A stretch of 64,000 nucleotides of DNA, taken from the NCBI RefSeq assembly GCF_024166365.1, contig NC_064824.1:47530608-47594607 (forward strand). Reading direction: 5' to 3'. The DNA comes from Elephas maximus indicus. Taxonomy: Eukaryota; Chordata; Mammalia; Proboscidea; Elephantidae. Of the stretch, positions 34,901-43,799 are shown piece by piece. A program made the translations under genes and the position numbers. Numbering within the stretch: position 1 is the stretch's first letter; every line of letters begins with the position of its first letter. The notes below the pieces were generated by a model. The model did no database searches and was not told the DNA's origin. It worked only from the letters and a program-made list of their open reading frames with translations.

Positions 34901-37755
34901 GAAGCTTGCAACAAGGGAAGTATAACCCAGCATTCCTTCAAAACCCACTCTTTCTGCCCCCTCCCAATCCAAAAGGGTCTCATTCCTATGTCCATCAGGA
35001 AGCTGGCAGTGCCCAGCCAAGAGGCTCAAATCCACTGGGACTAAGAGCTGAAGCCAGCCAACATTCTGGGAAACAGAGATTTGCCTTAGCTGGTGGACTA
35101 AATTCAAGAACTGTATAGCTGGGAGAGATCCTACCCAATGCCCTCTTTTTACAAATGATGAAGAGGAGACCCAGGGAGGGGGGATCATTCAGGCAACCAG
35201 GAGCTAAGATCTAAACACAGCTCTGTATCGACATCTGGAACAGACCCATGGCCCCACCTCCAGGCTAAATAATTCTTACCATGCATTAAGTACAAACAGG
35301 GTCTACTGTGGGGGGAAAGCACCAGTGCCTATTACTGGCACCAGATCAACTGTCCCACCACGATTTGTCTGGGAATTACAGCCCGCTAAGTTAAGTACTT
35401 AAGTACTAGGCTGTGTAATAACTCCCATGATAGGAACTCCTGAAATAAGAAAACACTGGAGTTCCTTCCTTCTATCACCACCTACACTATAGGTGCAAGT
35501 CTGTGTGTGGAATGCCCAGTACAAAACACTGCGAGATGCCGGTTCTGCTGCCCCTGGAAAGGCTGGAGGAAGTCTGAGTGTCTGGCACTGACCATGAGAG
35601 GCGCTCGTGCGGGAATTCTCGCCTGCCTTTGTGCAGGGCCTGTTTCTGGCGACCCTGTCAGTCTGGTTCCTTCCTCTGGCTCTTTCATCTCCTGTGTCTC
35701 TTGCGGGGGAGGGGGGGGGGGCTCCAGAGGTTAAAGCCGGGGGTTGTGGGAAGCTCAGAAGCACCTCCACGAGGCCACTCCCAGCAGAGCGCGGCTCCAC
35801 CCCAGGGCCTCTCGCCGCCCGACAGCAAAACCTGCGTGCTGGCACTTGTGCGTGCGCTCCTCCTTGCTGGTTTCACCCCAGATTTGGAGATTTGGTTCGA
35901 TTCACTCGCTGCAGCCCAGCCCCCTCCCAAACTCCCAGACTTAATCACAGAGGGGTTCACTCTGCCTTTCTAGTAGCTCCTCCTCCACAGGCGACACCCT
36001 TCTTGGAAACCAGCACTCTTTGCTACCGGGCACTGCAGGCAGGGGCAGCGGGTTCCTGGGTCTCAGCCCGAGATCCCAGGTGCTGTTGCCGTCCGCAACA
36101 CCCCGGACCCAGCCCGAACTCCTAACTCAGCCGTGGGCTGGAAGCCTTCCCACAGGCGGGGGACATGGCCCTTTCTGCCATCGCGCGTCAGGTTCGGGGG
36201 TGGGCGCATGAAAAGGCACTAACCTGGCCTTGAACCCCATGACCCTTGAAAATAACCCACCACGGGGACAATAATTCAACTGGACAAGGTCAAAGGCGAA
36301 TAGTGCGCTTGGCCGCCAGCTGGCAGGCGGTGATGCAGGAGTTAGGCGGGAATGGCGTGGACAGGATGGAATGGCGTGGTCACCGGGGGCCTCGGGCGGG
36401 AAGGTTAGCACCGAGGCGGCGCGGGCGGCCGGTAGCGCGAAGAGGCCCTGCGGCCGTTCGCAGTAACCCTGCCCTGCCTTCGCCGCCTGCGCATTCCTTG
36501 CGGTAGGTGTCACGAGCAACGCGGCTGCCTGCGCTCTCGCTACTCTCCCCCAAGCGCGGATTCCGCACGTAACCGCGTCGCTTCTGGGATTTTCTCCCTC
36601 CTCCCACCACCCCGCCCCATGCCTGGCCTCCCCGACTACAAACAGGTTAGATCCTGGAGGGGCGCCCGCCGCAAGCCGGGTGGTTCCGAGGCAGAGCACG
36701 CATCCCCCCAGCATGGGGCCACCTAGGTCGCCCCAGGGCGACTCTGGCATGGCCCAGTGGGCGGACCGAGCCCGACCACCCGGCCACAAGCGACTCCAAC
36801 CACGGGGTCACACTGAGGGCACACGGCCTCCTCCTACCCCTTTATCACACCTCCGCCCCGACTCAGAACGGACAAAATTGTCACCCAGCAGGAAAGGTGG
36901 GAATCCCTGGGAGGGGGCAAAGTTAACCGATTGGCACTGAACGCTGAAGCGCGCGCGTAGGCAGGCGCGGGATCTTGAGAGCCGCCGTGCACCCCTGAGA
37001 GGCTGCAAGCCCGCCCCAAGCGCCACGCGGCCGGAGGACTCTTACCCGAAGTGTCCCACAGGCTCAACTCTATTCTTTGTGTGTCGATTTCAAAACTGGC
37101 CGTGTAATTCTCAAACACTGTAGGGACGTAATTCTGAACACACAAAAATGGACAAGGAAGGAAAAGAAGGCAAAAAGGTTAGTTTAAAATGCACGGCACC
37201 CGCAGACACCCTCTGAAAATCGCCTCCCCACTCCCCGATTAAAAAAGAAGAAAAAAGCACGCATCTGACAAAACTCGCAGACCCTTTCCAAACCCGTATC
37301 TGTGCCTCAGCCGCCCTCCCGCTCTCGGAGACGCGTTGACCCAAATCTCCCAGCCCTCGGTTCCGCACACATGAAAGAGCAAGTTTCAGAAGCTAGCAGC
37401 CGCATGTGCCGGCGCGTCCCAGCCCCAAACGCTTCCAGCCCACTTTCCCTTTCCTAGCAGACTAACCAGGGGGAAAGTAGTTAGGGGTGAGAAAGACGAC
37501 TTTAGAAAGAAAAAACCGGTGAGTGAGGGGACATAAGAAAAAGCCCACCCCGAGACGGGGATTCCGCAGGCCGCCCCCACCTTGAAGCCCCAACCGGCCA
37601 CTCACCTCAGGGAAGCAGTCCTTGGCGAAGACATGCAGCAGCGCGGTTTTCCCACACTGACTGTCTCCCACCACTACTATCTTGCATTTCACGTTCTGAT
37701 TAGGATCCATGATAGATTTACTGGATAATTTCTGGCTGGCTCTTCTCTCCTTCAT
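19726..37755 (-). CDS. RND3: RND3 (RhoE), atypical Rho-family GTPase, five coding exons
   Basis: The coding sequence is join(37755-37606, 37133-37046, 25141-25032, 21789-21655, 19977-19726) on the minus strand. These are 150, 88, 110, 135 and 252 nt, giving 244 codons plus TGA, the usual length for mammalian RND3. All four introns are GT-AG. Visible in the protein: N-terminal KERRA (2-6), P-loop GDSQCGKT (30-37), effector region YVPTVFENY (52-60), WDTSG (76-80) in place of the catalytic DTAGQ, CKSD (135-138), the G5 stretch CSSL (177-180) and C-terminal CTVM (241-244) for farnesylation. Ser7, Ser11, Ser210, Thr214, Ser218, Ser222 and Ser240, known as ROCK/PKC and 14-3-3-linked sites in this family, are all present. 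Rnd proteins bind GTP constitutively, recruit p190RhoGAP and inhibit ROCK1 at membranes, so they reduce actomyosin contractility. The symbol rests on near-identity to the remembered mammalian sequence. Confidence 0.98.
19978..21654 (-). other. RND3: RND3 intron 4 (1.7 kb)
   Basis: Bounded by GTACGT and CTTCTCAG. No interspersed repeat is recognisable. The plus-strand 102-codon ORF here resembles no known protein. Confidence 0.88.
21655..21789 (-). CDS. RND3: RND3 coding exon 4 (residues 117-161)
   Basis: The acceptor TTTACAG is followed by TGG (Trp117). The exon ends GACCAG before the donor GTACGT and is exactly 45 codons in phase 0. It holds the G4 motif (LLVGCKSDL) and the Rho-specific insert helix ([15 protein letters not shown]). 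Confidence 0.98.
22703..22740 (+). mobile_element. AfroSINE 3' fragment
   Basis: ATCAGAATCAACTTGATGGT with AATGGGTTTTTTGGTTTGG is the SINE tail. A second SINE inserted directly behind it. Confidence 0.75.
22752..22951 (+). mobile_element. AfroSINE with 12-bp target-site duplication (RND3 intron 3)
   Basis: AGAGTCCCTGAGTGGTGCAA head, ATCTGCTTTTGAAAAATCAG, CACTAAAAACCCTATGGTGT, tail GTCAGAGTCAACATGGCAGT. GGTGACTTCCAG (22740-22751) and GGTGTCTTCCAG (22952-22963) flank it. It is antisense to RND3. Confidence 0.88.
24608..24718 (+). repeat. Purine-rich GGAA/GGGA low-complexity tract (RND3 intron 3)
   Basis: An almost uninterrupted A/G stretch built of AAGG, GGGA and GAAA units. Confidence 0.85.
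25032..25141 (-). CDS. RND3: RND3 coding exon 3 (residues 80-116)
   Basis: The acceptor TTCGCAG precedes GT, which completes Gly80. The exon then encodes [10 protein letters not shown] to DSVLKK and ends AAAAAG before the donor GTGAGT. It carries the rest of switch II and the [12 protein letters not shown] core strand and helix typical of Rho proteins. The frame is intact. Confidence 0.98.
26049..26241 (-). mobile_element. AfroSINE, long subtype, with perfect 16-bp target-site duplication (RND3 intron 2)
   Basis: A-run, GCTGCCATCTGGTTGATTTC, GAAGCCAGACCTTTCTTCCA and GCAGCACCCAGGGACT in reverse. CCAAAGGTTCAAATTA is identical at 26033-26048 and 26242-26257. It is in sense orientation relative to RND3. 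Confidence 0.93.
28907..28944 (-). mobile_element. AfroSINE head fragment (RND3 intron 2)
   Basis: CTTTTAACCACTATGCCACC followed by AGGGTTTCC is the reverse of the SINE head. The body is missing. Confidence 0.7.
31480..31850 (+). repeat. Ancient MIR/L2-type remnant
   Basis: TAGACTGTAAGTACCCTGAG followed by GGCAGGAGATGTTTTTGCCC and AATGTTTATTGACCTG matches the general form of old mammalian repeat 3' ends. The family is not resolved. Confidence 0.45.
32014..32149 (+). mobile_element. AfroSINE (RND3 intron 2)
   Basis: GGAAACCCTGGTGGTATACT, AGGTCAGCAGTTCGAATCTG, AACCCTATGGGGCAGTTCTA, CTATGAGTCGGAATG. It is close to the consensus, but the final tail is cut short. Confidence 0.92.
33110..33225 (+). 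repeat. Ancient MIR/L2-type remnant
   Basis: CAGACTGTAAGCGTCTTAAG, GGCAGGACCATGTTTTATTT, GCACATAGTAGGTGCAGAAA. Confidence 0.5.
33271..33486 (+). mobile_element. AfroSINE, long subtype (RND3 intron 2)
   Basis: CAGTCCCTGGGTGGTGAAAA head, GTCTACTTCTGAAAAATCAG, CACTGAAAACCCTAAGCAGC, ATGAGTCGGACTAACTCCAG, ACGGGTTTTTACTGG tail. Confidence 0.9.
33510..33596 (+). mobile_element. AfroSINE 3' half (RND3 intron 2)
   Basis: ACCCTATGGGGCAGGCAGTT, TACCCTATAGGGTTGCTACG, AGTCGGAATCAGCTTGACAG, then a T-rich end. It directly follows another SINE. Confidence 0.85.
35110..35230 (+). repeat. Ancient SINE-type remnant (MIR/THER-like, tentative)
   Basis: CCCTCTTTTTACAAATGATG, AAGAGGAGACCCAGGGAGG and AGGAGCTAAGATCTAAACAC follow the order of common ancient mammalian SINEs, with many changes. 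Confidence 0.4.
37046..37133 (-). CDS. RND3: RND3 coding exon 2 (residues 51-80)
   Basis: The acceptor TTCAG is followed by AAT (Asn51). The exon ends TTCG-G before the donor GTAAGA, splitting the Gly80 codon after its first base. It encodes switch I ([10 protein letters not shown]) and the start of switch II (LWDTSG), where the catalytic Gln of ordinary Rho proteins is missing. It lies only 472 bp from exon 1, inside the same CpG island. Confidence 0.98.
37134..37605 (-). other. RND3: RND3 intron 1 (472 bp)
   Basis: A short GC-rich intron inside the CpG island with donor GTGAGT and acceptor TTCAG. No repeats are seen. Confidence 0.95.
37606..37755 (-). CDS. RND3: RND3 coding exon 1 (residues 1-50)
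   Basis: It begins with ATG at 37755-37753, preceded by GATCA, and ends in the codon GAG before the donor GTGAGT. It encodes [10 protein letters not shown] through [10 protein letters not shown], including the lipid-raft-targeting KERRA segment, Ser7 and Ser11, and the P-loop. The frame stays open upstream of this ATG but contains no other ATG, and the family protein starts exactly here. A second in-frame Met lies at residue 16. Confidence 0.98.
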
Positions 37756-37992
37756 TGATCTTGCCTTATTTTCTCTTGGAACAGGAATTTTTTTCTTAAG
37801 AGGAAAAAAATATATATAGTTTCTCTCTATATAAAAAGCTGATATAAAAATAAATCGCAAGGCTGGTGGGCACCCCTGAAGCGCAGCGCGGACAAGGAGG
37901 GGAGCGAGAAAAGCAGTCTCGTTACTCCCCTCCAACAAGTTTCATGCCTGACTCCACACCTAGCCTCCCAAGTCCAATTCCGATGCGACTGC
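37756..37992 (-). other. RND3: RND3 5' leader with an upstream ORF and an AU-rich hairpin
   Basis: This is the sequence between the predicted start site (about 30 bp downstream of the TATA box) and the ATG. The distal half is GC-rich. The proximal 110 nt is strikingly AU-rich, with a 7-bp inverted repeat at 37813-37819 / 37827-37833. A seven-codon upstream ORF runs from ATG 37945-37943 to TAA 37924-37922. The leader is shown as contiguous with coding exon 1; a separate non-coding first exon cannot be excluded. Confidence 0.6.
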
Positions 37993-38015
37993 TTTGTTTC
38001 ACGCTCTCTGCGCGG

Positions 38016-38092
38016 CTTTATACGCCCGGTCTTCCAATCCTCGTCTTTCTCAATGAGAGAAGGAAACTGGCCCGCCTCCTCGCCTTTTATGG
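38016..38092 (-). promoter_or_regulatory. RND3: RND3 core promoter: GC box, CArG, CCAAT, TATA
   Basis: In the direction of transcription there is a GC box (GGAGGCGGGCC, 38069-38079) beside a perfect CArG box, CCATAAAAGG (38083-38092). An inverted CCAAT (38034-38038) and a TATA box, TATAAAG (38016-38022), follow. The TATA box predicts initiation near 37988-37992. The motifs are seen directly; their use is inferred from spacing and from the overlapping CpG island. Confidence 0.65.
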
Positions 38093-38139
38093 AGCCTGGG
38101 AGCCACCGCTGACGCGTTACTTGCAGAAAACGTAAACTG

Positions 38140-39310
38140 TGCGCCCTCTAGGGTGAGCAAGGGGGATCTATTTCCAATCCAAGGCTCTGGGCAATTTGAA
38201 GACCCGCAAGGACGCATGGCTGAGGGATGGGAACCATACAAGTCTAGGATGAGGTGGGAAACTGAAAGTCTGGGCATACTGATCTTTCCTAGAATTCCTT
38301 TAAAAATATTTTAATGAGAACTGACCTACAGAAGCATCGCGAACATTTGTAAGAGTAAAAACATTTTCCACCCAAGTTAAAACAGCAAGTTCTAGAAGCA
38401 AATCTTGGGTGGGGAAGGGTCAATTGGTTGTATTTTTAAAAATTGTGTCAGATATATAGGCCATGGAGCAGTATCTAAGCCAGGTTATTACAATAGAGGG
38501 AACTGGCTTCCCTGGATCAAAGTAATAGACTTCTAAAACCTGCCGGTTCAAATGACTCAAGAGGTGAAAAGGTTTTGAGGGGTGAATGGGGGAGGTGGGA
38601 GGGAAGAAGAAAGAAAAATGGAAGATGCTCACAACCGAGGGATAATAGCTGTTGGAAACTCAAACCCGCTGCACCAGGAATCCAAACAGGTGAGGCCAGC
38701 CCAGATGCCCCATTTCAGCCAGGAGGGGAGGAGGAGGGATTCTGATACTACCTCTTATCTTTAGACTCCACCTCCTTGGAGTCAAAAAAGCACCCTAGTC
38801 TAGACCCAGAAGGCACAACTATTCTTAGCTGAAAAATGCAAGTACTCCCCCTCCCACCCCAAAAGTATCTCAGAGAGGAGAAATGGCCCAGGCATTTGTT
38901 CTCTTTCCCATGAGAATTCCTTCCTCTCTTGTCTTTGTATCCTGTACCCCCAATGGTTAAGAGGCTTCTATTATTAAGTTGCATTAAGAACGTGGGTCAA
39001 TACCAATTTATTCGTCCATCTATGGAAACTTCTAGGCTTGTAAATGAAAAAGAGGTGAGGTGAGAAAAGCAGAAAGTTCAGTTTGGCAGATGAAATGGGG
39101 TGATGAAGGGCTCAATGCGTGGGGTTATGTTATGTTTACACAGGTAGCTGGCCCTGCTGGGGTTCCTAGACTAGCATTTACCAAAGTTTACTCTGCACAG
39201 CTTTAGTTCCTTCCTCACAGAAAGGGTTCCAACTAGTGAGGGAAGCACCACGCTCAATATCATCCCTGGAGATTTACCAATACCACAGCAGTTGCTATCA
39301 AGCATAACTG
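38140..39310. other. RND3 upstream flank, no recognised feature
   Basis: No repeats or genes recognised. Short purine-rich patch at 38583-38622. Confidence 0.55.
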
Positions 39311-39314
39311 AGCT

Positions 39315-39430
39315 CCCTAGGCTGATTTTCAGAAGTAGACTGCTAGGCCTTTCTTCCAAGGACCCTCTTGGTAGACTCCAACCTCCAGCCTTTTGGTTAG
39401 GAGTGAGCGCGTGAACCGTTTGCACCACCC
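39315..39430 (-). mobile_element. AfroSINE, long-subtype head half
   Basis: CTGATTTTCAGAAGTAGACT, GCTAGGCCTTTCTTCCAAGG, CCTTTTGGTTAGGAGTGAGC, GTTTGCACCACCCA in reverse. The 3' half is missing. Confidence 0.8.
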
Positions 39431-39599
39431 AAAAGACAAACTACAAACACTAAATCGTCCTCTAGAAAAGTAGCATACTTAACATAGTTTAACCCAGCAT
39501 TTCCCAAATCCTTGTAAACACAGGAAACTTTTATTAAATTATTTATTTCATAGGCTGTTTCCTTGCTTGCTTGTTTATTTTAGAAGCAACAGGCTTAGT

Positions 39600-39790
39600 G
39601 GTTGGAGGCTAAAATCACAGAGAGATGGATTTGGGTCATGAACTTCACATTTTCTAGTTGTGTGACCTTGGCTGAGTTATTTAACCTCTCCAAGCCTCAA
39701 TCTCATCATCTGAAAAAGAGTCGTAAGAATAATTATGAGGAAATGCAGGTGAAATTTGCAGAACAGTCTCTGGCACAATAAAGAGGCATC
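39600..39790 (+). repeat. MIR SINE
   Basis: TTGTGTGACCTTGGCTGAGT, TATTTAACCTCTCCAAGCCT, CATCATCTGAAAAAGAG and CAGTCTCTGGCACAATAA are MIR core signatures in order. Confidence 0.8.
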
Positions 39791-40399
39791 GAACTATAAT
39801 TTGCATGTAACTCTTATTTGCACTTCTCAAAATAATTGGACATACCTTAAATGCTCATTAGTGGACTCACTAATTGGAAGGAGGAGGGCAGATCCACCCT
39901 GTCTTTTTTGATTTTTAAATTAGGAAGGTATCCCTTTCCAGAGGTATGATTCCATATTCCATATTCCATAGTCCTGAATTGATACAACCAATGTGTTACT
40001 CTACATAGCAGTAATTATGAATTACTACAAATTGGCTGATCAATAAATAGGGTAACCATATGATTTATCATCTAAGCTGGGACATTTTGGAGAGCAATAG
40101 GGAGCACTACTAAGGTTTATGGCAGGACTACAGGCATAGTAGACAGGGCCTATCCCAGGCAAATAGAGAGGCATAATCACTTTACCAATGAATACTTGGG
40201 AATCATAGTGGATGACTATTTCTGGAAATCAGGTGACCTGAATTCCAGGAATCTGCGAGTTGCCCAGCAAAATTTAATGTCTGTGTAATAGAGTAGAAAA
40301 AACAACCGTTTGAAGTCACCCGGCTTTGAGTTCCTCTAGGGTAAGAATTTCCTCTTTTTTCTTCTTGGAATCTCCAGTTTGTGGTGGGTGTTTCATATT

Positions 40400-41000
40400 C
40401 CTTTACATTCATTTAACATTTCATTCAGCAAATATTTTTCCAAGCACCTGCTATATGCCAGGTAATCTTCTAGGAATTGCAGCTGTAACAGTAAATAACC
40501 CAAACCTGTTTGCCGCTTTTACAGAGTATACATTCCAGACAGACGAGGGGTAATAAATAAGGAAGTAAGCACATAAGTAAAAACAAATGTGCTAAGCTCT
40601 ATGAAGAAAATAAAACAGGGTGGCATGATAAGCACAGCAGGGTGCGGATTAGACACAGTGAGTGGTTTGACACTGTGTCTCTAAGGAGGCTGAGTCCTCT
40701 TCAATGATGAGAACAAGTCAGCCGTGAAAAGGTCCAGTGGAAGGAAGTTCCAGGCAGGGGAATAAGCAGTGAAAAGGTTGTGTTAAGGGAAACAGCTTGG
40801 TGTGTCTGAGGAACAGAAGGAAGGCCAGAGAGATTGGGGCCTACTGAAGGAGAGAGAATAGCGAAACAGAAAGGAAACAGGTAAGGGATGAATAATCGGA
40901 CCTTGAAGACACGGTCATAGAATTTAATTTTAAGGGCAACATGAGGTAAGTCACGTGAAGATTTGAATCAGTGCAATGGCATTATTGCATGCAGGGTTGA
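40400..41000 (+). repeat. L2 LINE 3' portion
   Basis: CATTCAGCAAATATTTTTCC, AGCACCTGCTATATGCCAGG, GTGCTAAGCTCTATGAAGAA, CAGTGGAAGGAAGTTCCAGG and AGGAACAGAAGGAAGGCCAG follow the L2 consensus order for about 600 bp. Confidence 0.8.
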
Positions 41001-41130
41001 ATGAATGAATGAATGGCCCAGGTCTGTACCTGTCACTCACTAGCTGTGAAACTTTGGCGATACTGCTCATCTTCAGTGAGAATACATTATTGGATCTAAA
41101 TGATAATAAATAAATAAATATGATACCTAA

Positions 41131-41331
41131 CCAAAAATCAACCCTTTGCTTCTGAGTCGATTCTGACTCATAGCAACCCTGTAGGAGAGAGTGGAACTGC
41201 CCCACAAGGTTTCCAAGGCTGTAATCTTTACGGAAGCAGACCGCCGCATCTTTCTGCCTTGGAGCAGGGTTCTAGTCGCTGACCTTTTGGTGAGCAGGTG
41301 GGTGTTTAACTACTGAGTCACCAGAACTCCT
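41131..41331 (-). mobile_element. AfroSINE, long subtype, with target-site duplication
   Basis: AAAAATCAACCCTTTGCTTC, GATTCTGACTCATAGCAACC, AGGCTGTAATCTTTACGGAA, TACTGAGTCACCAGAACTCC. AAATATGATACCTAA (41116-41130) recurs as TAAATGATACCTAA (41332-41345). Confidence 0.9.
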
Positions 41332-41749
41332 TAAATGATACCTAAAGTCCTAGAAAGGCCTAAACTATTAGACTGCAATGAAAGGTTTTCCAGAAGAAAC
41401 ACATTCATTTGGAAGATTTGAAAGCCCATCTAGGGGGAATCACGCATTATCTAATGTCCTCCCTTTTGCTATTCTGTTTGTCTTCCTATTACACTCTCTC
41501 AAATTTACCCCTGAGACCAAAAGAAGAAAAAAAATTTTCTATAAGGTTTGGTTAATAAACCAGGCATATTAGTTGCTCTAAGAGGTTTAAAAATGTTTGT
41601 GTTTGTGGTTAACCCTTTCCTTATTAGGGGACCTCCCTCTCCATAGACCCTTCATCCTCACTGACACAAAAAGCGCTGAATTCCAGGCTCAGAGAGAGGG
41701 CTAATTGAAAGAGAATCTCATCTAGGGATAGTATAAGTCTGATAAGCAA

Positions 41750-41945
41750 CAATAGCTCTGTGTTCTTTCTATGAGCACTGGACTACAAGGCAGGAAACTT
41801 GGGGTGTAGTCCAGGCTAAACCAATGCACTGTCTGACCTTGGGCAAACGCTGACTGAATTCTTTCCCTTAGTTTCATCCTTACATGAGGATGATAATATC
41901 TGCCTCCTTTAAATTGCACAATGGGGCTGCTTAGAAATCCACGCA
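41750..41945 (+). repeat. MIR SINE
   Basis: CACTGTCTGACCTTGGGCAA, TTCCCTTAGTTTCATCCTTA, ATGAGGATGATAATATCTGC match the MIR core. Confidence 0.7.
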
Positions 41946-41949
41946 TCCT

Positions 41950-43650
41950 ACACTTTCAAACATTCTTTTTTAGAAACACACTACAGACACCTCACCTTTC
42001 AGGTTGGGTGTATTTATGGAGCTCACAGTGGAATATTGAAAGGCATGATCCTAATTGTTGATTCATGATTGCCTGCATCTCTTCAGATTCCAGAAGTGTT
42101 TGAAGGATCAAGTCCATGGTGAGGAGAAAGGACAGGTCCTTTACAGGCATCATCAATGAACCAAAGAGGTGACATGAACAAGAAAACGTGCAGGATGCCT
42201 TCATAGACGTTATGTCAGAAAATATAGATATGAGTCATAGGTATGCTCTTAGAGAATTGAATAAGATGGTTTCAAATACGTAAAGTTCAATATAAGAACA
42301 AGGGTAAAGTGTAAATATGTAACCTGATTTTCACCAAAGGAGAGTACTTTCACAATTGCTTCTTTTTTGAGGTGGTCAAAAGAGGGTGACCACTCACCTG
42401 CTCTTACTAGCATCAACGAAATTGGGAACAATTTTTTGAAAAAGATGAATTGAAGGAAGATTTATAATAGTCAACGGATGGAGCTTGGTATTTGGGAAGA
42501 ATGGTTCCCTTGGAAGGAAATCTTTTCCTTTATTTTCTCTTGAAATTTTGACAGTTTTTCCTGTCAAGGGCACTGCATTAAGCTGTCCAGGCTGTGTGGT
42601 AAAGGCACTTCAGTCAGTCTGCAGGATTTGGTCTTGTTTTTCCTTATTAACTGCCAACTGCTAATATAATTTACTGCTACTGTGTGGACTTAGCCCTCGC
42701 TCTTTAGCCAACATGTAATGACGCAGCTGTGGGAATGCTGAATAATAAGTCATTGCCCAATGATGGTCCCTTTTTCTGCTTACAGCAGATTTGAACAAAG
42801 AATTTGTTGCATTCTTTAGAGAACTGGACCACATAATTTTGGTTCTGTATATTATAGGGGCATGCATAACCCTTTCCAACTGCCCCTTCCAAACTTCTGT
42901 GTCTTACATTCCTGATGACATTTCTTTATACTTCAGCGTTTCCCAGGGAAAGAAAAATGATTAACACAAGTGATTAGTACAAGATTATCAGACTTGTTGA
43001 TTACTAACATACTGAACATTCAAATATACTTTATATCAACATGTCAATGAAATAGGAAAAATATTTAAGGAAATGCCTAAAGAAGAAATTTTGGAGAATG
43101 AGTTCTCTATAAATTATTCTCTTTGGAAAATGCATAGCACATTCCAAAGATATACCTTTTTCATTGCTTTAAGAGTAGTCAAAGGAAAGCAAAGATTATT
43201 ACCGAACATAAATTCGATCATCTTTCAGAGACTACCAGGGCTTCATTGCCAATTTGCAGAGATACATCAAATTATTATTTATGACTATGTAATTGGCCAA
43301 GTGCCATTCTGTATTTTAACCTCAGACTTAAAAGATGGAGTCAGAGACATCCTTTCAAGTTTCTAGAAGAATCTGTAGTGGAAGTTCTTATTCCTTAAGC
43401 TGAAATGCTCAACAAAAGGAAATGTGAAAATAACTTGAACTCAGTGTTTATTTTGTGAGAAAGCAGCAAGTGTTAGATCAAACAAAAACAGGTAATAGCC
43501 ACTATTTTATTTTTCCCAAATTCATAGGGAGAAAACAGAAAATAATTGCTAGGACAACCTGAAAAGAGTCATTAACTTAGGCAAATGCAAAGGCAAACAG
43601 TAGATTTTAAAGCATTTAACCCAAACTTGAAGATATTGCTCTTTAAACCA
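41950..43650. other. Intergenic, no recognised feature
   Basis: No clear repeat or gene. The ORFs here are short and dissimilar to known proteins. Confidence 0.5.
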
Positions 43651-43656
43651 CTAATC

Positions 43657-43795
43657 AACCAACAACCAACCCGTTGCCAGTGAGTTGACTCTGACTTATA
43701 GCCATCTTATAGGACAGAGTAGGGTTTCCAAGGAGTATTCAAACTGCTGACCTTTTGGTAAGTAGCTGAGCTCTTTAACCACTGTGCCACAAGGG
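43657..43795 (-). mobile_element. AfroSINE
   Basis: AACCAACAACCAACCCGTTG, GTGAGTTGACTCTGACTTAT, TTCAAACTGCTGACCTTTTG, CACTGTGCCACAAGGG in reverse, with a small internal deletion. Confidence 0.88.
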
Positions 43796-43799
43796 CCAC

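Larger units (their letters stand above)
25142..37045 (-). other. RND3: RND3 intron 2 (11.9 kb)
   Basis: This is the largest intron, bounded by GTAAGA and TTCGCAG. It contains AfroSINEs (26049-26241, 28907-28944, 32014-32149, 33271-33486, 33510-33596), MIR/L2-type remnants (31480-31850, 33110-33225, 35110-35230), homopolymer tracts (28743-28763, 34830-34847) and, at its 5' end, the CpG island. Between 26.3 and 31.4 kb apart from the 28.9-kb fragment, and between 34.0 and 34.6 kb, I recognise no repeats or genes; these are candidate conserved non-coding stretches. Confidence 0.9.
35530..38140. promoter_or_regulatory. CpG island over the RND3 promoter, exons 1-2 and the start of intron 2
   Basis: CpG dinucleotides are frequent throughout, densest around 36400-36560 and 36940-37030, in a window that is otherwise AT-rich and CpG-poor. 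The island begins upstream of the TATA box, covers both 5' exons and extends about 1.5 kb into intron 2. No recognisable interspersed repeat lies inside it. Confidence 0.8.

Noticed and set aside
36127..36789. 220-codon minus-strand ORF in the CpG island
   Set aside because: Long ORFs are expected by chance in GC-rich DNA because stop codons are AT-rich. It has no recognisable domain and is overlapped by other long ORFs on both strands (for example 35607-36125 plus).
37462..37938. N-terminal extension of RND3 upstream of MKERRAS
   Set aside because: The frame is open but begins at TTG, contains no ATG before 37755, and the family protein starts at MKERRAS. The region is the 5' leader.
40981..41116. 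Short AATG and AAAT runs as a possible repeat array
   Set aside because: Only three or four units each. They are ordinary microsatellites, with no spacer structure that would suggest a CRISPR-like array.
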